Assembly: GCA_964505215.1 (NCBI GenBank)
Contig: CAZDGU010000001.1
Location: 186,001-250,000, forward strand
Direction: 5' to 3'
DNA from: Gracilimonas sp964505215
Lineage (GTDB): Bacteria; Bacteroidota; Rhodothermia; Balneolales; Balneolaceae
DNA length: 64,000 nt
Both the position numbers and the translations under genes were made by a program. Below, one piece after another: positions 1 to 8,318 of this stretch. The notes below the pieces were generated by a model. That model searched no databases and was not told the origin of the DNA. It saw only the letters and a list, made by a program, of their open reading frames with translations. The stretch's first letter is position 1; each line of letters opens with the position of its first letter.

Positions 1-627
1 AGCGTGCGAAACATGCAGTCCGGAAAGGGGTTCTCGGGCGTGTTGTACTCTACCCAAAATGATAGTTTGATTTTCATGGATTCAATGAACAGAGATTCCA
101 GAGGAGCATTATATAATTACTATTCTCAAAAATATTCAACTGACTTTTTGTTTCCAAAAAAAATAGAAATGAATAGTTTTCATAAAGATGGAGTTATAGA
201 AGTAACCAAAGATTATGTGCTATTTGCCAGCGTGTATTTTGGTTATGTAATGAAGTGGGATATTCATACAGGGGATTTTTTTAAAAAACACCAAATTTTT
301 GAAGCACCGAAACAGAAAAGCAGACAGGCAAAAATTAGAGGTTTTGGCAATGCTTATTTACCGCCTAAAACAGAAATAAGCTTATCTGATATAGTAATGT
401 TGAAAACCAGCCAATATGAGTTATTAATAAGCTTAATAGAGAGCAAAGTTACTGATGCTGAATTTTCATCAGATTATCTTTACGTGTACTCTACACGTAG
501 TGAGAAAATTATTCAGAAATTAGCATTAGATGGTAAAGCGAATGATATTGAAATTTATGGTTACACCCTGGCTGTACACTATGAGGAACTGGATAAATTA
601 ATTTTGTATGATATTAGTGTAAAGTAA
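1..627 (+). CDS. Hypothetical protein, C-terminal part only (5' end cut by window edge)
   Basis: The frame is open from the first base, so the gene begins outside the window; the GTG at base 4 is unlikely to be the real start. About 208 residues remain. They form short, aromatic-rich, beta-like stretches (for example YFGYVMKWDIHTG) of the kind seen in bladed beta-propeller lipoproteins of Bacteroidota-like bacteria. The protein encoded at 8319-9404 has the same character. No catalytic motif is visible. The next gene starts 12 bases after this stop on the same strand, so the two are probably co-transcribed. The propeller assignment is an impression from composition and pattern, not a domain match. 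Confidence 0.5.
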   Translation, partial: SVRNMQSGKGFSGVLYSTQNDSLIFMDSMNRDSRGALYNYYSQKYSTDFLFPKKIEMNSFHKDGVIEVTKDYVLFASVYFGYVMKWDIHTGDFFKKHQIFEAPKQKSRQAKIRGFGNAYLPPKTEISLSDIVMLKTSQYELLISLIESKVTDAEFSSDYLYVYSTRSEKIIQKLALDGKANDIEIYGYTLAVHYEELDKLILYDISVK

Positions 628-639
628 AATAAAAAATGG

Positions 640-1116
640 ATGCCAAAAATATATCAATTTGGATATTACTTATTGCTGGGAGTGTACTTTTTTTATAAAC
701 TTTATATTTCTTCAAAGAGTTTTAATGAATACATAGAGGAAAGTAATAAGCCGTCAAACATTTACCAATGTCTAAATGAGAACTGTCTAAAACGTTCGTT
801 TTTAAAGAATGAACCGCTTAATGCAAAAAAGTTACTTATTATAAATCCAGTAAATTCTTGTAAAAAATGTGATGAGTTGTTCTCAAAGGAATTAGAACCA
901 TCTTTGTATTCGGATCATATAAAGTGGGAAGTAATGTCTCGGACAGATACTAACCTGCATGATATTTTCAAAAGCAATCATTTTCAATTTGAACACATAA
1001 CTCTTGTAGCATTAGACCGATATAACGTCCATTATGTATATGAATACCATCCAACTTTTCCCTTTAAAGAATCCAAAACAAACGCTCTTTTTACGTTTTT
1101 ACAACAATCGCTTTAG
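640..1116 (+). CDS. Membrane-anchored CxxC protein, possibly thioredoxin-like
   Basis: 158 residues, start ATG at 640. Residues 6-24 are one hydrophobic, aromatic segment that could be an uncleaved signal anchor, followed by a polar domain. Two more cysteines (C44, C49) precede a CKKC motif at C74-C77, preceded by a hydrophobic strand (KLLIINPV). A strand followed by CxxC is the layout of a thioredoxin active site, so a periplasmic thiol-disulfide role is possible, but no cis-proline motif can be identified with confidence. It follows the propeller-like gene by 12 bases. In Bacteroidota, propeller lipoproteins are often neighbours of redox proteins, which fits. Function otherwise unknown. Confidence 0.5.
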   Translation: MPKIYQFGYYLLLGVYFFYKLYISSKSFNEYIEESNKPSNIYQCLNENCLKRSFLKNEPLNAKKLLIINPVNSCKKCDELFSKELEPSLYSDHIKWEVMSRTDTNLHDIFKSNHFQFEHITLVALDRYNVHYVYEYHPTFPFKESKTNALFTFLQQSL

Positions 1117-1263
1117 GCAAAAGGGCCTTCAGCTATCATTTATTCTCAATTCATAACATGATTTTTTTCTTGAATCTCTGTCTGTGTTATAACGCAAGCT
1201 ATATGAATTAGGCTTCTTAACCTGTTAGAAATAATCTCCGTAAGTTTTCATACATACCAACTA

Positions 1264-1322
1264 AAAAGCCGAACATCTATGCTCTTTTATTAACCCAAAG
1301 AAACAGGTTGTTCGGCTTTAAT
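1264..1322 (-). terminator. Probable terminator of the aconitase gene, long-loop hairpin
   Basis: Perfect 11-bp arms AAAGCCGAACA (1265-1275) and TGTTCGGCTTT (1309-1319) enclose a 33-base loop. Read on the minus strand the second arm runs into a T tract. It lies between the two convergent genes ending at 1116 and 1347 and could serve both. Confidence 0.6.
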
Positions 1323-1346
1323 TCATTACATCAGCTGCAATAAAAA

Positions 1347-3275
1347 TTAGTTACCCACATTCTGTGCTTTAAAGCGGTTAATCACCCCTCCGTACAGCAC
1401 GGCTTCTTTTTGGCGCGGACTGAAGGTGTGAATCAGAGTGTATTTGTTCCCTTTTGTTTTGTTGGTCATAACAATCTCGTTGCTGTTTTCTATGGCGCTG
1501 CGGATATCATTAACTGCCAGCACATCTCCCTGATCTATGTCGTCATAATCGGCATCGTTTTGAAACTCCAGTGCGGGAATACCAAAGTTTACCAGGTTTT
1601 GCCAGCCAATGCGTGCATAACTTTTAGCAATAACCGCACGCTGTCCCAGATATTTAGGCGCAATTGCGGCATGCTCACGGCTGGAGCCCTGTGCATAATT
1701 ATCACCCGCTACAACAACATGGCCACCGTGTTGCTCTCTGCTTTTCATTGCCCGGTCGTAGAAGGTATCGTCCACTACATCGAAGGCAAATTTACTTATT
1801 TCCGGAATATTACTTCGGAAAGGCAGCACTTGAGCTCCCGCACGCAGAATTTCATCGGTAGAAATATCATCTCCCATTTTCAGTAAAACCGGAACCTCAA
1901 AATCTTCCAGATGGTCGAAGTCGGGCATGGTAGAAATATTAGGCCCTTTCTTAATTTCACCCCGCTCCTCTTTAGGTACCGGCTTGGTAAGCATATCGGT
2001 ATTAATAATAGGATTTTCCAAAGGCTTGAACTTGGGATAACTCATCCCATACAGCTCTTCCAGATCACGTGGATCCGTAATTTTACCGGTAAGAGCAGAA
2101 GCCGCCGCTGTTTCGGGACTTACCAAGAAAACGGAATCTTCCTTCGTTCCTGAGCGATCAGGAAAGTTGCGCGGCACGGTGCGAAGGCTGTTCTGTCCCG
2201 TTGCCGGAGCTTGCCCCATTCCAATACATCCGTTACAGCCGGCCTGGTGAATACGTGCGCCGGATTGAACCAGCTTAAACATCACGTCGTTTCTAACCAT
2301 ATTTTCAATAATTTGGCGAGAAGTCGGGTTGATGTCCCACGAAACGTTATCGTTTACGGTTTTGCCGTCCACAATTTCACCCACCATCCAAAAATCACGA
2401 TAGCCGGGATTTGCAGAAGAACCCACATAAGATTGATAGATATCCTGCCCTTCCACTTCGCGTACCGGCACCACATTCCCCGGACTGCTGGGCAGTGCAA
2501 TCAGCGGAATAACGTCATCAAGTATTAGCTCTTCGTATTTGTCATACTCGGCGCCTTCATCAGCCAGCAGTTCTGTAAATTCATTTTCACGGCCTTGAGA
2601 CTTCATAAACCGCCGAACTTCATCATCAGCGGGAAATACCGTGCTGGTAGCTCCCATTTCAGTACCCATATTGGCAATCACGTGGCGGTCCATGGTAGAA
2701 AGATTCTTCAGTCCTTCACCAAAATATTCAATTACATAGCCGGTTGCGCCATCCACATCATAACGGCGCAGCATTTCGAGCACTACGTCTTTGGCGCTTA
2801 CCCAGTCGGGCATATTTCCTTTCACTTCAATGGCAAAAGCAACGTCGAGTCCTCCGGCACCTAAAGCCAGCATTCCCATACATCCCGAAGCCGGAGTATG
2901 GCTGTCGGATCCGGCCAGTGTTTTGCCCGGCTGTGCAAAGCGTTCTGTTTCTATGGGATGGCTCACACCATTTCCGGGTCGGCTAAACCACATGCCAAAC
3001 CGCTCGGCAGCAGATTTCAGGAATACGTGATCATCCGGGTTTTTGTTGTCGGTTTGAATCAGGTTATGATCTACGTACTGGCAGGAAATTTCGGTTTTAG
3101 CTTCATCCAGCCCCATTGCTTCCAGCTCCAGCATTACCATGGTTCCGGTGGCATCTTGGGTAAGCGTTTGATCAATCTTCAAACCGATTTCATCGCCCGG
3201 CTCAAAATCATTCAATTTCCCCTCTACAAGGTGACTCTCAATTAGTTTTTGCGTGACGTTAAGTGGTGTACTCAT
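1347..3275 (-). CDS. acn: Aconitate hydratase (short, about 640-residue type)
   Basis: Interconverts citrate and isocitrate in the TCA cycle in the cytoplasm. 642 residues from the ATG at 3275; an upstream in-frame TTG at 3296 would add seven residues and is less likely. Visible aconitase signatures are GSDSHTPASGC (about 122-132), AGCNGCIGMGQAPATG with two cluster cysteines C347 and C350, SRQIIENM, and in the swivel domain GDDISTDEI and YAQGSSREHAAIAP. The position of the usual first cluster cysteine (VGSC in mitochondrial-type enzymes) reads VGSS here (284-287), which seems to be a trait of this shorter subfamily. The gene is monocistronic, diverges from pgsA across 275 bases, and ends at a long-loop terminator. 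Confidence 0.93.
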   Translation of the reverse strand: MSTPLNVTQKLIESHLVEGKLNDFEPGDEIGLKIDQTLTQDATGTMVMLELEAMGLDEAKTEISCQYVDHNLIQTDNKNPDDHVFLKSAAERFGMWFSRPGNGVSHPIETERFAQPGKTLAGSDSHTPASGCMGMLALGAGGLDVAFAIEVKGNMPDWVSAKDVVLEMLRRYDVDGATGYVIEYFGEGLKNLSTMDRHVIANMGTEMGATSTVFPADDEVRRFMKSQGRENEFTELLADEGAEYDKYEELILDDVIPLIALPSSPGNVVPVREVEGQDIYQSYVGSSANPGYRDFWMVGEIVDGKTVNDNVSWDINPTSRQIIENMVRNDVMFKLVQSGARIHQAGCNGCIGMGQAPATGQNSLRTVPRNFPDRSGTKEDSVFLVSPETAAASALTGKITDPRDLEELYGMSYPKFKPLENPIINTDMLTKPVPKEERGEIKKGPNISTMPDFDHLEDFEVPVLLKMGDDISTDEILRAGAQVLPFRSNIPEISKFAFDVVDDTFYDRAMKSREQHGGHVVVAGDNYAQGSSREHAAIAPKYLGQRAVIAKSYARIGWQNLVNFGIPALEFQNDADYDDIDQGDVLAVNDIRSAIENSNEIVMTNKTKGNKYTLIHTFSPRQKEAVLYGGVINRFKAQNVGN

Positions 3276-3550
3276 AGTGATATTATTAGTTAACAAGTCT
3301 TTTGGTTTGTGACTTTAGTGACCTCATTAGTTATATAAGCACTTTGTCTGCGTAATAGTTTCAACCATGGATTTACGCTTATTTTTTTCCGATACATTTA
3401 TACTTCTTTTATAAATACTGAATGGCTTGTTAATTTTATTATCTGAAATGCAACTCCCTAACCACAATAATTTCAAGTATCAAAAAAACTACATGCTATC
3501 AACATAATTAGTTAGTAGTTTGTCGGGCCAAACGATTGATTGACTTATAA
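3276..3550. promoter_or_regulatory. Divergent intergenic region between acn and pgsA
   Basis: AT-rich 275 bases that must hold promoters for acn (leftward) and the pgsA operon (rightward). No clear Shine-Dalgarno sequence precedes either start. I could not fix -7/-33 boxes with confidence. Confidence 0.4.
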
Positions 3551-4144
3551 ATGAAAAACATACCGAACATACTAAGTGCCATTCGTATGATTTTGGCGCC
3601 TATTTTCCTGTTTATGTACATACAGGACGAGTTGATTTGGCGCTCCCTCAGCGTGGCTGTTTTTGCTACCGCAGCCATAACAGACTATGTAGATGGCAAA
3701 ATTGCACGCCATTTTGAGTTAGAAAGTGAGCTTGGCGTTTTTATTGATCCCTTGGCTGATAAATTTCTCACCTTTGCCGGCTTTTTATGCCTGCCATTTT
3801 TAGATCCGATACAATTTCCCTGGTGGGCTGTAGCCGTTATTTTAATTCGGGATATTTTTGTAACTGTACTCCGCTTATACGCAGGCCGTAAAAATATTAG
3901 TATGAAAACCCGGTTTACTGCAAAAGCTAAAACCATGATTCAGATGGTATTCTTATACGGAGTTTTGCTTTTAGGTGTATTTATTCAAGCGGATATTGAG
4001 TTGGCACAATATGCAGCTGATTTATTCAATTCCGGTACACTCTATTACGCCATGATGTTTGTTACCGCGCTCACCTTTTACTCCGGTGTTGAATATATCT
4101 GGACTAATTTGGAAATTTTCAGCGCTCAAAAGCAGCAATCATGA
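3551..4144 (+). CDS. pgsA: CDP-diacylglycerol--glycerol-3-phosphate 3-phosphatidyltransferase
   Basis: First committed step of phosphatidylglycerol synthesis: CDP-diacylglycerol plus glycerol-3-phosphate gives PG-phosphate plus CMP. 197 residues, integral membrane. The CDP-alcohol phosphotransferase signature DG-x2-AR-x8-G-x3-D-x3-D is present in DYVDGKIARHFELESELGVF followed by IDPLAD (about 49-75). Several hydrophobic helices follow. N-terminal NIPNILSAIRM is typical of PgsA. The stop overlaps the next start by four bases (ATGA), pairing the synthase with the phosphatase of the same pathway. Confidence 0.93.
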   Translation: MKNIPNILSAIRMILAPIFLFMYIQDELIWRSLSVAVFATAAITDYVDGKIARHFELESELGVFIDPLADKFLTFAGFLCLPFLDPIQFPWWAVAVILIRDIFVTVLRLYAGRKNISMKTRFTAKAKTMIQMVFLYGVLLLGVFIQADIELAQYAADLFNSGTLYYAMMFVTALTFYSGVEYIWTNLEIFSAQKQQS

Positions 4145-4626
4145 ATGCTCTCAAGTATTTTTTGGGAACCGGTTTTTACAGTGGTCGTTTTCCAAAAGCC
4201 CCTGGTACAGCAGGAAGTTTCGTTTTCCTCATTCCACTTTATTTTATCCTTCCTTTAAACTCTGTGTTTTTAAACTTTGCAGCAGTAGTGATCCCTTCGG
4301 CACTGTGCTTGTGGGTTTCTCCTTATTTTGAAGAGCATTTTAAAAAAGATCCCGGAATGTTAGTGCTGGATGAATGGGCCGGACTTGCACTCTCATTTAT
4401 GACCATAACATTTGCCGGTGATGCTCAAAATCAAATGCTCGTGTTTTTTATCGGTTTTGTCCTATTCCGATTTTTTGACATATTAAAGCCTTTAGGCATA
4501 AAAAAAGTCCAAAACCTGCCCGGCGGATGGGGAGTTTTAATCGATGATTTAATAGCAGGTTTCTATACACTTATATGTTTAAAATCCCTTATTTTTATTT
4601 GGCCAGAAATATTTGGCATTCTTTAG
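4141..4626 (+). CDS. pgpA: Phosphatidylglycerophosphatase A
   Basis: Removes the phosphate from PG-phosphate made by the preceding gene. 161 residues with the family's N-terminal LGTGFYSGRFPKAPGTAGSF, the acidic DEWAGL motif near residue 78, and a C-terminal LIDDLIAGFY segment, with hydrophobic helices between. It starts inside the pgsA stop (ATGA overlap), so the two proteins are translationally coupled. Four-base overlap and shared pathway make the assignment very secure. Confidence 0.93.
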   Translation: MNALKYFLGTGFYSGRFPKAPGTAGSFVFLIPLYFILPLNSVFLNFAAVVIPSALCLWVSPYFEEHFKKDPGMLVLDEWAGLALSFMTITFAGDAQNQMLVFFIGFVLFRFFDILKPLGIKKVQNLPGGWGVLIDDLIAGFYTLICLKSLIFIWPEIFGIL

Positions 4627-4675
4627 TTAGTGCCCACTCATCGCAGCGGTACCCATAACAGAATTTTATAAACCT

Positions 4676-5332
4676 ATGATATTAAATACCTCATTTGCTC
4701 GTGAGCTTGCAGCTCATTTGCTCGACATCAATGCTGTTGTATTGCGTCCCGGTAACCCTTTTACATGGACCTCGGGATGGAATTCGCCTATTTATTGCGA
4801 TAATCGGCTCACCCTTCATTATCCTGAAATTCGGAATGAAATTGAAAATGAGTTCACGCGCATTGTTCAAGAAAAGTTTCCTGCTGTAGATGTTATAACC
4901 GGAACCGCCACCGCCGGTATTCCACATGCGGCATGGATTGCTGCTAACTTAAACAAGCCAATGGCTTATGTGCGTGCCAAGGCCAAGGCGCACGGAATGG
5001 GAAATCAGATTGAAGGCGGAGTGAGAAAAGGTGAGTCAACCGTAGTAATTGAAGATTTAATTTCTACAGGAAGTTCAGCTATTTCCGTAATTGAGGCCCT
5101 GAAATTTATAGGTGCCGAAGTAAATGCCGTGCTATCTATTTTTACTTATGGCTTTGATAAATCGGCGCAGCGGTTCGAAGATGCCGGCGTTCCCGTTTAT
5201 ACCCTCACCGATTATAAAACGCTGATTAATGTGGCCGTTGAGAAAGGAATTATTGATGGAGATGAGCTTGAGCTGCTATCTGACTGGAGAGCTCATCCGG
5301 ATTTATGGCCAAACATCCCGTCAGAGCAATAA
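4676..5332 (+). CDS. pyrE: Orotate phosphoribosyltransferase
   Basis: Transfers ribose-5-phosphate from PRPP to orotate giving OMP in de novo pyrimidine synthesis. 218 residues, usual length. The PRPP-binding loop is visible as TVVIEDLISTGSSA (about 122-135), with GTATAGIPHAAWIA and AYVRAKAKAHGMGNQIEG upstream, the latter holding the catalytic lysines. Start ATG at 4676; 49 bases after pgpA, so probably in the same transcript. Confidence 0.95.
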   Translation: MILNTSFARELAAHLLDINAVVLRPGNPFTWTSGWNSPIYCDNRLTLHYPEIRNEIENEFTRIVQEKFPAVDVITGTATAGIPHAAWIAANLNKPMAYVRAKAKAHGMGNQIEGGVRKGESTVVIEDLISTGSSAISVIEALKFIGAEVNAVLSIFTYGFDKSAQRFEDAGVPVYTLTDYKTLINVAVEKGIIDGDELELLSDWRAHPDLWPNIPSEQ

Positions 5333-5370
5333 TATTGAATATTTTGAATTCATAAATACTGTAAAACACC

Positions 5371-6729
5371 GTGAAGAATAACAAATTTTATATAGAAACA
5401 TACGGCTGCCAAATGAATATGGCAGATTCTGAAATTGTAAACTCCATCTTGTTAGAAGAAGGGATGAAGCCCGTTCACGAACCTGATTTAGCCGATGTAG
5501 TATTGGTTAACACCTGCTCTATTCGTGAAAATGCAGAAACCAAAGTTTGGAATCGCCTTAAAGAGCTGCGGTCTATTAAAAAAGAAAATGGTGAGCTCAC
5601 GGTTGGTGTTTTAGGTTGCATGGCCGAGCGAATTAAAGATCGTATCATTGAGCAAGAACACCTTGTGGATATTGTAGTTGGCCCGGATGCCTACCGAGAC
5701 CTTCCCCGCCTGTTACAAGAAGTGGAAGACGGCCGAAAAGCCGTTAACGTGCTGCTTTCTCTGGAAGAAACCTATGCCGATATTGCTCCAGTCCGCACCA
5801 CCGGAAATGGCGTAAATGCTTTTGTTTCCATTATGCGTGGCTGCGATAATATGTGCTCATTTTGCGTGGTTCCATTTACCCGTGGACGTGAACGAAGCCG
5901 CCCCATCGACTCTATTTTGCGCGAAATTAAGCAGCTAAGTGATGAGGGTTACAAGGAAGTTACCTTACTGGGACAAAACGTAAACTCCTATCTGGATGGC
6001 GAAAACACCTTCACAAAGTTAATGGATGAAGCCAGTAAAGTAGATCCGGAAATGCGATTTCGCTTCTCCTCTCCTCACCCCAAAGATTTCCCGGACGATT
6101 TACTGCACCTGATTGCAGAGCGTCCTAATTTGTGCAACTATATACATATTCCTGCGCAGGCCGGCAGCAACGCCATGCTCGAACGTATGCGGCGCCCTTA
6201 CACCCGGGAAGCTTATTTGGAACTTGTTAAAAATATGAAGGAAATTATACCGGGCGTTTCCCTCTCTACTGATATTATTGCCGGTTTTTGTCATGAGTCG
6301 GAAGAGGAACACCAGCAAACTCTTTCTTTGATGAAAGAAGTGGAATACGATCTCGCTTACATGTTTGCTTACTCCGAAAGAGAGCGTACGCTGGCTTATC
6401 GAAAGTATGAAGATGATGTGCCGGAAGACGTTAAAAAGCGCCGGCTTTCAGAAATTATTTCTCAGCAAATGAGCATTCAGGAGCGCAGAAATAAAGATGA
6501 AATCGGTAATCGCCATGTGGTACTGGTTGAAGGAACCAGCAAACGCTCTGATGAACAAATGAGCGGGCGTACCGACACCAACAAAATGTGCGTATTTGAC
6601 CGCCGAGATTTCAAACCCGGCGATTATGTTGAAGTGGAAATTACAGATGCTACTTCAGCTACACTGTTAGCAAAACCCATACAGAAAGTCACCCTTAGCG
6701 AATATTATGGAGCGGAAGTTGCAGTCTGA
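5371..6729 (+). CDS. miaB: tRNA-2-methylthio-N6-dimethylallyladenosine synthase
   Basis: Radical-SAM methylthiotransferase that adds the 2-methylthio group to i6A37 of tRNAs. 452 residues starting with GTG at 5371. N-terminal UPF0004 domain carries three cluster cysteines in ETYGCQMNMAD, NTCSIRE and VLGCMAE; the radical-SAM cluster is GCDNMCSFC (about 158-166); a C-terminal TRAM domain (about 380-440) contains VVLVEGTSKRSDEQMSGRTD. It lies 38 bases after pyrE and its stop is immediately followed by the next start. Confidence 0.95.
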   Translation: MKNNKFYIETYGCQMNMADSEIVNSILLEEGMKPVHEPDLADVVLVNTCSIRENAETKVWNRLKELRSIKKENGELTVGVLGCMAERIKDRIIEQEHLVDIVVGPDAYRDLPRLLQEVEDGRKAVNVLLSLEETYADIAPVRTTGNGVNAFVSIMRGCDNMCSFCVVPFTRGRERSRPIDSILREIKQLSDEGYKEVTLLGQNVNSYLDGENTFTKLMDEASKVDPEMRFRFSSPHPKDFPDDLLHLIAERPNLCNYIHIPAQAGSNAMLERMRRPYTREAYLELVKNMKEIIPGVSLSTDIIAGFCHESEEEHQQTLSLMKEVEYDLAYMFAYSERERTLAYRKYEDDVPEDVKKRRLSEIISQQMSIQERRNKDEIGNRHVVLVEGTSKRSDEQMSGRTDTNKMCVFDRRDFKPGDYVEVEITDATSATLLAKPIQKVTLSEYYGAEVAV

Positions 6730-8169
6730 GTGAAGTTGAAAGTCACATATCTGTCCGCTCTTTTTTGTTTAGTTTTTCTGTTAGGTATCCCACAAACAGG
6801 TGCAGCTCAGTCCGATTTAGGTATCATCTGGAACGCTCCGGATGATACCGAAGAAGCAGCATCTCAGCTCAAGGTATTTGCGGCTCATGGCATCCAACAC
6901 ATAGAGGTTGTAGCCACTACGCCACAGAATGTACTTAACCTTTTTGAAAAGTTCGATTTCAGTGTATCTGTACGGAATTCCATTTCGTTTCTAACCGTTT
7001 CTGACGTCCACTCTCAAAAAAATGAGCTTTTAAAGCAATACCGGACTTTTATTCAAGAATTTGCCTCAAACCCGCACGTCAGTTCGCTGGGTGTTTTCTC
7101 CAACAGCCAAACTGCTGACCCGGATTTCTTTGAAGCCTTTCAACCCATTTTTGATACGCTCTTAGCCAACTCAGATAAATCCCTGTACTTTCATAAAGAT
7201 ATATTTTGGCATGATGTCGGCAATCCGAATGTCCCTTTCGGCGTCACTTTTGCTGATGCTACCTTTTCTTTAAGTGATATACCGGAGTTCAATCAGGTTT
7301 TTCAGAAAAATGAATCAATACAAACCAATACCGTTACTTTTATTTATGATACTTGGTTTTTGGATGCGGTAACCACGTATCCGCCTTTTTCAGAAACCAT
7401 AAAAGCGTATATATCAACCGGTAACTGGCTGCTTCCGCTGCCTAATGTGGAAAAAGAATCAACCCACCGCCCATGGATGGTTTTCTTTCTGTTAATCATC
7501 TGGCTTGGCTTGGTTATTGAAATAAAATATCTGCCTTATTTACGCTCCACCATTATTCGCTACTTTTTTGCACATCGCTTTTTTGTGGAAGATGTACTTC
7601 AATACCGTGAACGTGCCGCCCGTGGCAGCTTTTTTATGCTGATTAAACATGCCCTGATTGTGGGAATGGTGGTGTATATGTTTTTTAAAACCGGGGTAAG
7701 TGAAACGGGATTAGAGGCTTTTTTCTACCACTTTCCCATGTTTTCTATTTTTGGCAAAAGCTATATCTCGTTAATTATTTTAGGAACGTTAGCAGCCGTT
7801 ATTATTCAGGGCACCGCACTGCTATGGCTGCACCTGCCCTCTAAAAAAACCAAGTATTTTGGCCAGGCTGTAAACATATATGCAGGCGCTTTGTTTTTGA
7901 ACCTGATTGTGGTCACCCTCCTAACTATTTTATATGCTGCGCATTTCAACCCAACCACCGTTTATATATGTTCGTCCGTTTTTCTGCTTATTTGGTATAA
8001 TGCATTTCACGTTGCTGCTTTTGATATTTCAAGTAAAGGTGAAGGCAGTCGTATAATTTATTTATTGCTCACAATTGGATTGCATATACTGCTTTCGGTT
8101 GGCGGGGTGATACTTATCCTTTCCAAAAATGAGTGGTTAGACGTACTCCGGCTTTCCTTTTCGCTTTAG
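6730..8169 (+). CDS. Hypothetical membrane protein with periplasmic N-terminal domain
   Basis: 479 residues, starting with GTG directly after the miaB stop (no gap). A signal peptide (about 1-26, ending TGAAQ) is followed by a soluble domain of about 220 residues that begins LGIIWNAPDDTEEAASQL and reads like a TIM-barrel or polysaccharide-deacetylase-type fold, although no catalytic motif can be pointed to. Six hydrophobic segments follow at about 249-267, 302-320, 345-368, 382-404, 409-431 and 441-464. I do not recognise the family. The tight coupling to miaB suggests shared transcription rather than shared function. A CGCAGAG-rich repeat follows the gene. Confidence 0.75.
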   Translation: MKLKVTYLSALFCLVFLLGIPQTGAAQSDLGIIWNAPDDTEEAASQLKVFAAHGIQHIEVVATTPQNVLNLFEKFDFSVSVRNSISFLTVSDVHSQKNELLKQYRTFIQEFASNPHVSSLGVFSNSQTADPDFFEAFQPIFDTLLANSDKSLYFHKDIFWHDVGNPNVPFGVTFADATFSLSDIPEFNQVFQKNESIQTNTVTFIYDTWFLDAVTTYPPFSETIKAYISTGNWLLPLPNVEKESTHRPWMVFFLLIIWLGLVIEIKYLPYLRSTIIRYFFAHRFFVEDVLQYRERAARGSFFMLIKHALIVGMVVYMFFKTGVSETGLEAFFYHFPMFSIFGKSYISLIILGTLAAVIIQGTALLWLHLPSKKTKYFGQAVNIYAGALFLNLIVVTLLTILYAAHFNPTTVYICSSVFLLIWYNAFHVAAFDISSKGEGSRIIYLLLTIGLHILLSVGGVILILSKNEWLDVLRLSFSL

Positions 8170-8186
8170 TTGAACTATTATTTCTA

Positions 8187-8292
8187 TTTTCTCGCTGATT
8201 TTCGCAGAGGAATGCGCGGAGTTCCGCTGAAGGAAAAACAAAAACTCTGCGAAACACTGCGCCAAACTCTGTGCCACTCTGTGGTAACAAAA
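8187..8292 (+). repeat. Family R dispersed repeat, copy 1 (CGCAGAG-rich)
   Basis: About 105 bases with motifs TTTTCTCGCTGA, CGCAGAGGAATGCG, GGAGTTCCGCTGAAGG, AAACTCTGCGA and ACACTGCGCCAAACTC. The same ordered motifs recur at 9842-9950 and 59430-59538. CGCAGAG in the left half and CTCTGCG in the right half allow folding. Lies between convergent genes. Confidence 0.7.
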
Positions 8293-8318
8293 ATTGGTGA
8301 GACAGTTTCACCTGCTAT

